From positions 1 to 16,659 of the forward strand of contig JBOHDE010000074.1 of NCBI GenBank assembly GCA_050699035.1: DNA of 16,659 nucleotides. Direction: 5' to 3'. The notes beneath the pieces are model-generated. The model was not told the origin of the DNA and searched no databases. It saw nothing but the letters and a program-made list of their open reading frames with translations. This DNA is from WHTB01 sp050699035 (GTDB lineage Bacteria; Actinomycetota; Actinomycetes; Propionibacteriales; Nocardioidaceae). Numbering within the stretch: the stretch's first letter is position 1; each line of letters starts with the position of its first letter. Position numbers and translations under genes: made by a program. Shown piece by piece: positions 8,030 to 15,202 of this stretch.

Positions 8030-8455
8030 TCAGGTGCGCGCGCCGTAGGCCCGGACCCGCAGCCGTTTCCAGGTCCGCTGCTCGCCGCTTGCCAGGTCGA
8101 GCCACCCCCACCGGCTCACGATGACCACGGTCGTCAGCGAGACGCCGACGACGTCGGCCGCCACCAGGGCAGCGCGCGCCCACCCCATGTCCTCATCGCG
8201 CCGCTCATGGGGTCCAGGTCGGATCACCGCCACCGTCGCGGCGCCGCCATGACCGGCCAGCAACCGGCACAGCAGGTCCACCCGCAGGCCGTGGTCGGCA
8301 GATGGCGCGCCGAGGTCCGTCCAGCCCGGCCCACCGACCACCTCCACTGCGGTCGGGAACGTACGGCTCTGGGTCGCCGCCCGCAGCTGTCCGACCCGCA
8401 GCCGGAGCCAGCGGCGGGCCGCGAGGTCGAGACCCGGGTCGGGACCGGTGGGCAT
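8030..8455 (-). CDS. Hypothetical protein, 141 aa
   Basis: I do not recognise the family. The frame is open well beyond chance for this strand and ends in a coherent sequence: a basic amphipathic helix (LAARRWLRLRVGQLRAAT, about 11-28), GGPGWTDLG, and a C-terminal WGWLDLASGEQRTWKRLR. There is no signal peptide. One moderately hydrophobic stretch (AALVAADVVGVSLTTVVIV, about 95-113) is more like a buried beta/alpha segment than a membrane helix. The start could be the ATG at 8455 or at 8470; neither has a strong ribosome binding site. The gene is divergent from the universal stress protein (121 nt between starts) and may share its control region. It is cytosolic by appearance. Confidence 0.6.
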   Translation of the reverse strand: MPTGPDPGLDLAARRWLRLRVGQLRAATQSRTFPTAVEVVGGPGWTDLGAPSADHGLRVDLLCRLLAGHGGAATVAVIRPGPHERRDEDMGWARAALVAADVVGVSLTTVVIVSRWGWLDLASGEQRTWKRLRVRAYGART

Positions 8456-8576
8456 GCCACCAGAGTGCATCGATCTCGGCGCGGATGTCGCCGGCCGTCC
8501 ACAGGGCAGAGCCGCAGCGCAGTCCGGTAGCGTGCGAGTCACCCACAACGAGGTGACGGATGAGGAGGACCACGCG

Positions 8577-8981
8577 ATGGGTGTCATCGTCGTCGGTTAC
8601 GTTCCCAAGCCAGAGGGCCGTGCCGCCCTTCGGCGGGCGGTCGAGGAGGCCCAGCTGCGGAGCTCCCGGCTGGTCGTCGTCAGCAGTCACCGCGGTGGCC
8701 GCGACTTCGACAGCGGGGACGCGGTCGAGTCCGAGGGCCAGCTCGAGGACGTACGTAAGGAGCTCAGCGACTCCGGAGTCGAGCACGAGGTCCGTCAGCT
8801 GGTCCGCGGCCTGGACCCTGCCGACGATCTGGTGGCGTTGTCGGAGGAGATCGACGCGGAGCTGATCGTGATCGGCCTGCGCCGCCGTACCCCCGTCGGC
8901 AAGCTCATCCTCGGCAGCAACGCCCAGCGCATCCTGCTCGAAGCGCAGTGCCCGGTGCTCGCCGTCAAGGCCGCGGACTGA
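8577..8981 (+). CDS. Universal stress protein (UspA family)
   Basis: A single-domain Usp of 134 aa, a nucleotide-binding-like fold associated with survival under stress. It opens with the first beta strand (GVIVVGYVPKPEGRAALRRA, 2-21) and has AELIVIGLRRR (94-104) before the C-terminal GKLILGSNAQRILLEAQCPVLAV (108-130). The ATP motif G-x2-G-x9-G-(S/T) is partly kept: Gly100, Gly113 and Ser114 fit, but Arg103 replaces the second Gly, so nucleotide binding may be weak. GAGGAGG (8562-8568) lies 8 nt before the ATG. The HhH-GPD gene begins 10 nt after the stop, implying an operon. The gene is divergent from the hypothetical protein at 8030-8455. Confidence 0.92.
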   Translation: MGVIVVGYVPKPEGRAALRRAVEEAQLRSSRLVVVSSHRGGRDFDSGDAVESEGQLEDVRKELSDSGVEHEVRQLVRGLDPADDLVALSEEIDAELIVIGLRRRTPVGKLILGSNAQRILLEAQCPVLAVKAAD

Positions 8982-8991
8982 GGGGGCTCCG

Positions 8992-9561
8992 ATGCTCAAG
9001 ATCGCCCAGGACACCGCGGCCGACGAGGTGCTCACCGCCGACCCGTTCGCGCTGCTGACCGGCATGCTGCTCGACCAGCAGTTCCCGATGGAGCACGCCT
9101 TCGCCGGTCCGGCCAAGGTCAAGGAGCGGTTCGGGACACTCGACCCGGCCGCGATCGCCGCGGCCGACCCGGAGGAGTTCGCGGCATTGTGTGCGGTGAC
9201 ACCCGTCGTGCACCGCTTCCCGGCGTCGATGGCAGGACGCATCCAGACCCTCGCCGCGCACGTCCTCAAGGAGTACGACGGGGACACCAGCCGACTGTGG
9301 AACGAAGCCGAGTCCGGCAAGGACCTGCTCGCGAGGCTGCAGCGGATCCCCGGTTTCGGCAAGCAGAAGGCACAGATCTTCGTCGCCCTGCTCGCCAAGC
9401 AGCTCGACGTCCGGCCGGACGGTTGGGAGGAGGCCGCCGGCGCGTACTCCGAGCCGGGGTCGTTCCGCTCCGTCGCCGACGTCGTCGATGGCGACTCGCT
9501 GGATCGCGTGCGTGCGTTCAAGAAGGAGCAGAAGGCCAAGGCTCGCGAAGCGTCGACCTGA
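8992..9561 (+). CDS. HhH-GPD base-excision DNA repair protein (putative DNA glycosylase)
   Basis: A 189-aa protein of a compact actinobacterial HhH-GPD group. The helix-hairpin-helix is LQRIPGFGKQKA (116-127). Eighteen residues after Gln125 is Asp143 (RPDGWEE), the spacing at which endonuclease III has its catalytic Asp138 after Lys120. The lysine position is Gln here, which suggests a monofunctional glycosylase without lyase activity. There is no four-cysteine iron-sulfur cluster (only Cys67). The C-terminus (DRVRAFKKEQKAKAREA) is basic and could contact DNA. It starts 10 nt after the USP gene with GAGGGGG just upstream. The damaged base recognised is unknown. Confidence 0.85.
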   Translation: MLKIAQDTAADEVLTADPFALLTGMLLDQQFPMEHAFAGPAKVKERFGTLDPAAIAAADPEEFAALCAVTPVVHRFPASMAGRIQTLAAHVLKEYDGDTSRLWNEAESGKDLLARLQRIPGFGKQKAQIFVALLAKQLDVRPDGWEEAAGAYSEPGSFRSVADVVDGDSLDRVRAFKKEQKAKAREAST

Positions 9562-9688
9562 GCGGGCCCAGGTCCGTCTGGCGACACCGGTGCGTGGATC
9601 CGTGCCCACTCCGTGGCACACTTGGCGTTGCTGCGGTTGACCGGAGGCCGGTCGTCCGCGCCCAGATACCGATGTCGAGAGGTCGTTC

Positions 9689-11257
9689 GTGTCGTCCAGC
9701 ACGTCTCGCAAGCTGCCCCCGCGTGTACTTGAGCACCCCCAGATCCAGGCACTCTTTGCCCGTGGGCATACCCACGGCTCGGAGGGGGGACAGGTAACGG
9801 CCGACGAGTTGCGATCGGCGGTCGACGCCGTCGACCTGACACCTGCACAGAGCAAGTCCCTGCTGCGCCTACTGAGCCAAGAGGGAGTGACCGTGGTGGT
9901 CTCCGCCGCCGACTCTGCCGGACGCAAGAGGGTGAGTGCGGCCGCTGCCCGCCGTACCACCGTCTCCGCCACCACCACCGCGAAGAAGGGCACGACCAAG
10001 AAGGCTGCCGCCCAGAAGAAGGGCTCGGCTGCCACCAAGGAGGGCCCCGCGAAGAAGGCACCGGCCAAGAGTGCACCGGCCCACAAGCCGCCCGCCAAGA
10101 AGTCACCGGCGGCCCCCAAGACGGCGGCCAAGAAGACCTCGGCCAAGCGTGCCAGCGTCACCGACGCCGCGGTCGACGCCATTGTCGACGCGACCGGCAA
10201 GAAGAAGGTCCTGGCCGACATCCCCGACGAGGTGTTCGAGGCCGACCTCAAGAACGACCCGACGCTGAAAGAGGACGAGAAAAAGGGCTTCGTCATCTCG
10301 ACGGCCGACGACACCGACGAGCCCGAGCAGCAGGTCATGGTCGCCGGCGCGACGGCCGACCCGGTCAAGGACTACCTGAAGCAGATCGGCAAGGTCCCCC
10401 TGCTGAACGCCGAGCAGGAGGTCGAGCTGGCCAAGCGGATCGAGGCCGGCCTGTTCTCCGACGAGAAGCTCGCTGGCGGCACCAAGATCACCGCCAAGCT
10501 GCTCGACGAGCTCGACTGGATCGCCGAGGACGGCCGCCGGGCCAAGAACCACCTGCTCGAGGCCAACCTGCGGCTCGTGGTCTCGCTGGCGAAACGCTAC
10601 ACCGGTCGAGGCATGCTGTTCCTCGACCTGATCCAAGAGGGCAACCTCGGTCTGATCCGGGCGGTCGAGAAGTTCGACTACACCAAGGGCTACAAGTTCT
10701 CGACGTACGCCACCTGGTGGATCCGGCAGGCGATCACCCGCGCGATGGCCGACCAGGCCCGCACGATCCGGATCCCGGTGCACATGGTCGAGGTCATCAA
10801 CAAGCTGGCCCGCGTGCAGCGGCAGATGCTGCAGGACCTGGGCCGCGAGCCGACGGCCGACGAGCTCGCCAAGGAGCTCGACATGACCCCGGAGAAGGTC
10901 GTCGAGGTCCAGAAGTACGGTCGCGAGCCCATCTCGCTGCACACGCCGCTTGGCGAGGACGGCGACTCGGAGTTCGGTGACCTGATCGAGGACTCCGAGG
11001 CGATCGTCCCGGCCGACGCCGTCAGCTTCACGCTGCTGCAAGAGCAGCTGCACGCCGTACTCGACACGCTGAGCGAGCGTGAGGCCGGCGTGGTGTCGAT
11101 GCGGTTCGGCCTCACCGACGGACAGCCCAAGACGCTGGACGAGATCGGCAAGGTCTACGGCGTGACCCGTGAGCGGATCCGTCAGATCGAGTCGAAGACG
11201 ATGTCCAAGCTGCGGCATCCCAGCCGCTCCCAGGTGTTGCGGGACTACCTCGACTAA
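9689..11257 (+). CDS. rpoD: Principal RNA polymerase sigma factor (SigA/HrdB, group 1)
   Basis: Housekeeping sigma-70 factor, 522 aa. A region 1.1-like segment (about 36-75, ADELRSAVDAVDLTPAQSKS) precedes a Lys/Ala/Pro-rich disordered linker (about 90-155). Region 1.2 follows (DPVKDYLKQIGKVPLLNAEQ, 224-243), then region 2 (ANLRLVVSLAKRYTGRG, FLDLIQEGNLGLIRAVEKFDY, YKFSTYATWWIRQAITRA, 292-352), region 3 (about 360-440) and region 4 with its helix-turn-helix (TLDEIGKVYGVTRERIRQIE, 482-501). The chain ends SQVLRDYLD, as in other actinobacterial SigA proteins. The start is GTG at 9689 with GAGAGG (9677-9682) 6 nt upstream. The 127-nt gap after the glycosylase gene holds a GACCGG-AGG-CCGGTC hairpin (9639-9653) but no convincing -10/-35 pair. 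It is paralogous to the partial sigma gene at 1-437. Confidence 0.97.
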   Translation: MSSSTSRKLPPRVLEHPQIQALFARGHTHGSEGGQVTADELRSAVDAVDLTPAQSKSLLRLLSQEGVTVVVSAADSAGRKRVSAAAARRTTVSATTTAKKGTTKKAAAQKKGSAATKEGPAKKAPAKSAPAHKPPAKKSPAAPKTAAKKTSAKRASVTDAAVDAIVDATGKKKVLADIPDEVFEADLKNDPTLKEDEKKGFVISTADDTDEPEQQVMVAGATADPVKDYLKQIGKVPLLNAEQEVELAKRIEAGLFSDEKLAGGTKITAKLLDELDWIAEDGRRAKNHLLEANLRLVVSLAKRYTGRGMLFLDLIQEGNLGLIRAVEKFDYTKGYKFSTYATWWIRQAITRAMADQARTIRIPVHMVEVINKLARVQRQMLQDLGREPTADELAKELDMTPEKVVEVQKYGREPISLHTPLGEDGDSEFGDLIEDSEAIVPADAVSFTLLQEQLHAVLDTLSEREAGVVSMRFGLTDGQPKTLDEIGKVYGVTRERIRQIESKTMSKLRHPSRSQVLRDYLD

Positions 11258-11261
11258 CCAG

Positions 11262-11276
11262 GCCCGTCGGTCGGGC
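11262..11276 (+). terminator. Short GC hairpin after the sigma gene
   Basis: GCCCG-TCGGT-CGGGC begins 5 nt after the stop codon of the principal sigma gene. The stem is 5 bp and there is no T tract, so it is only a possible terminator. Confidence 0.3.
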
Positions 11277-11306
11277 GGGCGACGTTTGGCCGGTGCCCGC
11301 TCTGGC

Positions 11307-11312
11307 TACCCT
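11307..11312 (+). promoter_or_regulatory. -10 element for a probable leaderless aldo/keto reductase transcript
   Basis: TACCCT fits TANNNT and ends 6 nt before the ATG at 11319, the spacing expected if transcription starts at or within a base of the A of the start codon. TTTGGC (11285-11290) lies 16 nt upstream as a weak -35. No Shine-Dalgarno is present, which agrees with a leaderless message. Confidence 0.5.
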
Positions 11313-11318
11313 CCAGAC

Positions 11319-12188
11319 ATGCAGCAACGACGCATCAAGGACATGCCGGTCGGTGAGGTCGGCCTGGGCGCGATGCCCCTGTCCCACGACAAGCGGCCTG
11401 ACGAGGCCGACGCGATCGGCACCATCCACGCGGCGCTCGACCGCGGCGTGACGCTGATCGACACCGCCGACGCGTACACGCCGAGCGACCACGGTATGGG
11501 GCACAACGAGGAGCTGGTCGCCAAGGCGGTGCGTGAGTACGGCGGGGACACCTCCGACGTGCTGGTCGCCACCAAGGGCGGACACACCCGTGACGGCGCC
11601 GACTGGGGCCTGAACGGCCGACCCGAGTACCTCAGGCAGGCCGCCGAGGCGTCGGCCCGCCGACTGGGGGTGGAGGCAGTCGGGCTGTACCAGCATCACC
11701 GGCCCGACCCCGACGTGCCGTACGCCGAGACCATGGGCGGACTGCGAGACCTCGTCGACGCGGGGCTGATCCGCTACGCCGGCATCTCCAACGCCGACCC
11801 TGACCAGATCCGGGCGGCGGCCAGCATCATCGGCGACGGCCTGGCCAGTGTGCAGAACCAGTTCTCGCCCGTCTACCGCTCCAGCGAGCCGGAGATCGGC
11901 GTGTGCGAGGACCTGGGCCTGACGTTCATCCCGTGGAGCCCGTTCGGCGGTGGCCGGGTCGCCAAGGAGATCGGCAACCTCGTGCCGGAGTTCGGGAAGG
12001 TGGCCGAGGTCCACGACGCCAGCCCGCAACAGGTGTGCCTGGCCTGGATGCTGGCGAAGTCGCCGTCGGTCATCGTGATCCCGGGAGCCTCCCGCACCGC
12101 CTCGATCCTCAGCTCGATCGACGCCGCCGACCTGCGGCTCAGCGAGGACGAGGTCGCGCTCCTCGACGCCACGCAGGGGACCCGTTGA
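11319..12188 (+). CDS. Aldo/keto reductase
   Basis: NAD(P)H-dependent carbonyl reductase of the AKR TIM-barrel superfamily, 289 aa. The catalytic tetrad can be read as Asp48 and Tyr53 in LIDTADAY (46-53), Lys86 in ATKGG and His127 in LYQHHRPDP (123-131). Cofactor-binding positions are represented by GISN (155-158), WSPFGGG (206-212) and the C-terminal VIVIPGASRTASI (251-263). The substrate is not predictable. The ATG at 11319 is preceded by a -10-like TACCCT and no ribosome binding site. The stop codon overlaps the start of the hemerythrin gene in TTGA, so the two are translationally coupled. Confidence 0.94.
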   Translation: MQQRRIKDMPVGEVGLGAMPLSHDKRPDEADAIGTIHAALDRGVTLIDTADAYTPSDHGMGHNEELVAKAVREYGGDTSDVLVATKGGHTRDGADWGLNGRPEYLRQAAEASARRLGVEAVGLYQHHRPDPDVPYAETMGGLRDLVDAGLIRYAGISNADPDQIRAAASIIGDGLASVQNQFSPVYRSSEPEIGVCEDLGLTFIPWSPFGGGRVAKEIGNLVPEFGKVAEVHDASPQQVCLAWMLAKSPSVIVIPGASRTASILSSIDAADLRLSEDEVALLDATQGTR

Positions 12189-12712
12189 GCGACCTGGTCC
12201 CGCGACCCACCCACGGTGACGTCGTCGAGCTCATCCTCGACGACCACCGGCTGTTCGAGGAGCTGCTCCGGCAGCTCCGCGACGAGACCCAGGACCGGGA
12301 CGGGCTGCGCATGCTGCTGTCGCGGGTGCTGGTCGCGCATGCCGAGGCCGAGGAGAGGGAGGTCTACCCGTCGCTGCGCCGCGAGGACGCGATCAGCGGT
12401 GGCGAGGCCGCGCACGGCACGCACGAGCACGACGAAGGACACCAGGCGCTGCTGGGCGTACTCGAGGTGGACGACACCGGCAGCGAGGAGTTCAGCACGG
12501 CCGTGCACGAGCTCTCGGAGGCGCTGCACCACCATCTCGACGAGGAGGAGCGGGACATCCTGAACCCCGCCCGCACCGAGATCACCGAGGCCGTCCGCGA
12601 GCAGCTCGGCGCCGCGTTCGCCGCCGAGCGGACTGCCCAGCTGGAGGCGGACTGTGGACAGGTCGACAACGTCCGCCGGCTGGTCGAGCGGGCGAAGCGG
12701 CGGACCCGTTAG
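12185..12712 (+). CDS. Hemerythrin HHE domain protein
   Basis: A 175-aa four-helix-bundle protein expected to hold a non-heme di-iron centre, with roles proposed in oxygen, nitric oxide or redox sensing. Likely ligands are His21 (DDHR), His52 and Glu56 (AHAEAEE), His82/His86 (EHDEGH) and His116/117 with Glu121 (LHHHLDEEE), in the family's order and spacing. A charged helical tail follows (about 130-175), ending VERAKRRTR. The start is TTG at 12185 inside TTGA, overlapping the reductase stop, with AGGGGA correctly placed upstream. Its stop overlaps that of the lipoprotein gene on the other strand (TTAG, 12709-12712). It is cytosolic, with no signal peptide. Confidence 0.9.
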   Translation: MSDLVPRPTHGDVVELILDDHRLFEELLRQLRDETQDRDGLRMLLSRVLVAHAEAEEREVYPSLRREDAISGGEAAHGTHEHDEGHQALLGVLEVDDTGSEEFSTAVHELSEALHHHLDEEERDILNPARTEITEAVREQLGAAFAAERTAQLEADCGQVDNVRRLVERAKRRTR

Positions 12713-13467
12713 GGAAGCTTGGCGGCCGCGTTGCGCATGGCGCCGACGATCGGCTCCTCGCCGGCCGGGTAGGTAGGCGCGGCCCGGCCGGCGTCGATCA
12801 CCGTCGTCACGGTGATCCGGGAGCCCTTGCGGGTGTAGCCGGTGGCGTCGAAGTAGCGCGCCTTCGGGAAGCCCTCGACCGGCCCGTACTCCACCATCCG
12901 CCAGGTGGCGGTGTCCTCTCCCGCCTCGACGGTTGCCGGCTTCGTGAGGACCCGCGCGCCGCGGAGCTTTGCCTTGGCCAGCGTGATCGCGCACTGACGG
13001 TGCCACGTGCCCATCACCCGGAGGGCCTCCGTGGCCTGCGCCTCGTCGGCGAAGACGAGGACGGTGCTGCTGGCGCGCGCGTGCTTGATGTCGCCACCGG
13101 CGAAGGCGCGCTTCCAGAACTGCTGGGCACCCAGCTTCGTGAACGTCGACGTCTGGCACACCCACGCATGCCGCTTGGCGGACTCACGGCTCGTGGTGTC
13201 GAGCGAGCGCCACCGGTGCCCGGGCTCGAGCCCGGGGAGATCAGCGCTCGTCAGCAGCATCTCCTCCGGCGTGCCGGCCGCCGGGTCGGTCGCGCCGCTG
13301 GTCGTCCCACGCACCTCGGCGGCCGACTGCTCGGCCGACGGGCTCGCGTCGTCGGAGGCCGGCGAGACGGCCTGGCCGCTGCGGTCGCCGTCCTGTTGTC
13401 CGCAACCCGTGAGTACGGTGACGAGGATCGCCGTCAGCAGCATGGCGAGCACGCGGACCCGACCCAT
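12709..13467 (-). CDS. Putative lipoprotein with a sensor-like extracellular domain
   Basis: An exported, lipid-anchored protein of 252 aa with a lipoprotein signal MGRVRVLAMLLTAILVTVL and lipobox LTGC, lipidated Cys22. A Ser/Ala/Thr-rich flexible stretch (about 25-70) leads to a folded domain with two cysteines (104 in WVCQT, 159 in HRQC) that could form a disulfide. The pattern FADEAQATEAL..W..QC is reminiscent of the PknH-like extracellular sensor domain, but this is a weak resemblance. I prefer the ATG at 13467 over the one at 13500 because AAGGGGG lies 9 nt before it and the signal peptide then has normal length. It lies 68 nt downstream of the GT2 fusion gene on the same strand and converges with the hemerythrin gene, sharing TTAG. 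Confidence 0.8.
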   Translation of the reverse strand: MGRVRVLAMLLTAILVTVLTGCGQQDGDRSGQAVSPASDDASPSAEQSAAEVRGTTSGATDPAAGTPEEMLLTSADLPGLEPGHRWRSLDTTSRESAKRHAWVCQTSTFTKLGAQQFWKRAFAGGDIKHARASSTVLVFADEAQATEALRVMGTWHRQCAITLAKAKLRGARVLTKPATVEAGEDTATWRMVEYGPVEGFPKARYFDATGYTRKGSRITVTTVIDAGRAAPTYPAGEEPIVGAMRNAAAKLP

Positions 13468-13535
13468 CAGAGCAAACCCCCTTGCGACACCCGCGGTCAT
13501 GGCACAGAGGGCCAGCCTAAGCGCTCAGAGGGCCA

Positions 13536-15161
13536 TCAGCGCACCGGATTCAGCTCCCGGTAGACCGCGGGCAGCACGTTGCGGAGGTAGCGGCCCGGCG
13601 TCACGAACGACGTACCCGTCTCGCGGAAGGAGTACGTGATCGGGACCTCGGCGTACACGAATCCCTTGCCCAGCAGGTCGAGCGTCAGGACCTGCGCGTA
13701 GTTGTAGTCGTGCACGATCTCCGCCTCGGCGGCGGCCCGCGGCGAGAACGCCCGGTAGCCGCTCTGGCCGTCGGTGAGGTTGGGGCGCCGCGTCATCCAG
13801 CGCACCCATCGGGTCAGGCTGAGGTTGCCGAACCGGCGGTGCAGCCGCATCTCACGGATGTCGCCGGCGAACCGGGAGCCGATCACGTAGTCGGCGGTGC
13901 CGTCGAGTACGGGCCGGGCCAGCAGTCCGAGCTCGGTCGGGTCGTACTCCAGGTCGGCGTCGAGGTAGACCACGGCGGCCGGCCCGAGCGCGCTCGCCTC
14001 GGCGAGGCCCCGGCGTACGGCGGCGCCGAGCCCGAGGTTGTTCGGCTGCGCCACGACCCGCGCACCGGCGCCGGCGGCGAAGGCCGCGGAACCGTCGGTC
14101 GACCCGTCGTCGACGACCAACGCGCGGACCGGCCGGCCGTCGACCTCCGACGGCAGCCGGGCCACCACCTCGGCGACGGTCTCGGCCTCGTTGTGCACCG
14201 GGATGACCGCGACCACGGGGGCGTCGGCGGCAACCGCTCGGTCGGCCGGCCTGGACGGCAGGTCGCGGGGGAGCCGGAACCGACCGAAGTACGCCGGGGC
14301 CGGCCAGCCGAGCGCGACCACGCCGACCACCAGGCTGTAGAGCGTCTTGACGCCGTGGGTCACGAACGCCACCGCGACGGCATGCGCGGGGTCGGCTCCG
14401 ACCGCGGTCATGGCCGCCGCCGCGGCGGCCTCGTAGGTGCCGAAGCCGCCCGGGGTGACGGCCACTGCCTGGGCGGCGATGGTGACGGCGGTGACGGCGA
14501 CGGCCTCGAACGGCGACAGGTCCAGACCGGCGACGCGGGCGACCTCGAACACGACGGCGGCCTCCAGCGCCCAGGCCAGCACGATCGCCGCTGCGACCCC
14601 CGGACCCGGGAGCCGTAGGTCCATGCCACGTCGACGCTGCCGGACCAACGCAACGCCGGCCCCGGCGAGCACCGCGACCCCGAGCCCGAGCAGCGGCCAG
14701 AGCCACGGGCCGCCGACGGCGAGCACCAACGTCGGGCCGGCCACCAGGGCCATCGCCACGACCGCGAGCAGGTCACCGGTCCGCAGCGCCACCGCCGAGG
14801 CCAGCACCGGAGCGCCCGGCAGGTCGGTACGGCGGAGCACGCTGGTCACCCGCAGCGCCTCGCCGAGCCGCAGCGGCAGGACGTGGTTGCCGAGCAGGGA
14901 GACGTGCAACGCTGCCCAGGCCTGTCCAAACGTCAGGGCGGGGAGCACCCGCCGCCAGCACCACGTGCGCAGCCCGAATGCCGCGGCGTACGCGAGCAGC
15001 GCGACGCCAAGCCCGGCCGGGTCGGCGAGCAGCGCAACGACGGCGTCGCCGAGGTGCTCGGTGCTGCCGGCGCCGGCGAGATAGACGACCGCCACCACGG
15101 TCGCGGCGACCCCGAGCCCGAGGCCGGTCGCGCGCACGGCACGACGGGTGATACGGTCCAT
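13536..15161 (-). CDS. Flippase-like membrane domain fused to a GT2 glycosyltransferase
   Basis: A 541-aa two-domain protein. Residues 10-290 hold about eight membrane segments of the lysylphosphatidylglycerol synthase/flippase-like family (PF03706 type), with LPLRLGEALR (95-104) and PGGFGTYEA (237-245) as family marks. Residues 313-541 form a cytosolic GT2 domain like polyprenyl-phosphate mannosyl/glucosyl transferases: VIPVHNEAETV (319-329), VDDGSTDGS (350-358), the metal-binding DAD of DADLEYDP (401-408) and DGQSGYRAF (464-472). It likely moves a sugar from a nucleotide donor to a polyprenyl-phosphate carrier, and the membrane half may help transfer it. The archaeal AglD protein joins the same two domains in the opposite order. 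The ATG at 15161 has no ribosome binding site but lies 8 nt after TAGCCT, so it may be nearly leaderless. An iron-box-like operator overlaps that promoter. Confidence 0.9.
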   Translation of the reverse strand: MDRITRRAVRATGLGLGVAATVVAVVYLAGAGSTEHLGDAVVALLADPAGLGVALLAYAAAFGLRTWCWRRVLPALTFGQAWAALHVSLLGNHVLPLRLGEALRVTSVLRRTDLPGAPVLASAVALRTGDLLAVVAMALVAGPTLVLAVGGPWLWPLLGLGVAVLAGAGVALVRQRRRGMDLRLPGPGVAAAIVLAWALEAAVVFEVARVAGLDLSPFEAVAVTAVTIAAQAVAVTPGGFGTYEAAAAAAMTAVGADPAHAVAVAFVTHGVKTLYSLVVGVVALGWPAPAYFGRFRLPRDLPSRPADRAVAADAPVVAVIPVHNEAETVAEVVARLPSEVDGRPVRALVVDDGSTDGSAAFAAGAGARVVAQPNNLGLGAAVRRGLAEASALGPAAVVYLDADLEYDPTELGLLARPVLDGTADYVIGSRFAGDIREMRLHRRFGNLSLTRWVRWMTRRPNLTDGQSGYRAFSPRAAAEAEIVHDYNYAQVLTLDLLGKGFVYAEVPITYSFRETGTSFVTPGRYLRNVLPAVYRELNPVR

Positions 15162-15162
15162 G

Positions 15163-15181
15163 GTCGCTAAGGCTAACCTAA
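15163..15181. promoter_or_regulatory. DtxR/IdeR-type iron box in a divergent promoter
   Basis: The site matches the 19-bp iron box TTAGGTTAGGCTAACCTAA at 15 of 19 positions, with the last 12 (AGGCTAACCTAA, 15170-15181) all matching. It lies between the divergent starts at 15161 and 15203. Both candidate -10 elements fall inside it: TAGCCT on the minus strand (15170-15175) and TAACCT on the plus strand (15174-15179). Binding of an iron-loaded DtxR-family repressor here would block both directions. The match is seen; the regulator is inferred. Confidence 0.6.
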
Positions 15182-15202
15182 CTTCCCGAGGGAGCGTACG
15201 CG

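Noticed and set aside
9637..9670. TTGACC plus GATACC as the promoter of the principal sigma gene
   Set aside because: The spacer is about 22 nt, too long for a sigma-70 promoter, and the -10 does not fit TANNNT.
8205..10368. Long minus-strand open frames (633 and 467 residues) opposite the USP, glycosylase and sigma genes
   Set aside because: They lie entirely antisense to three well-supported genes; their alanine-rich or repetitive sequence mirrors the sigma linker codons.
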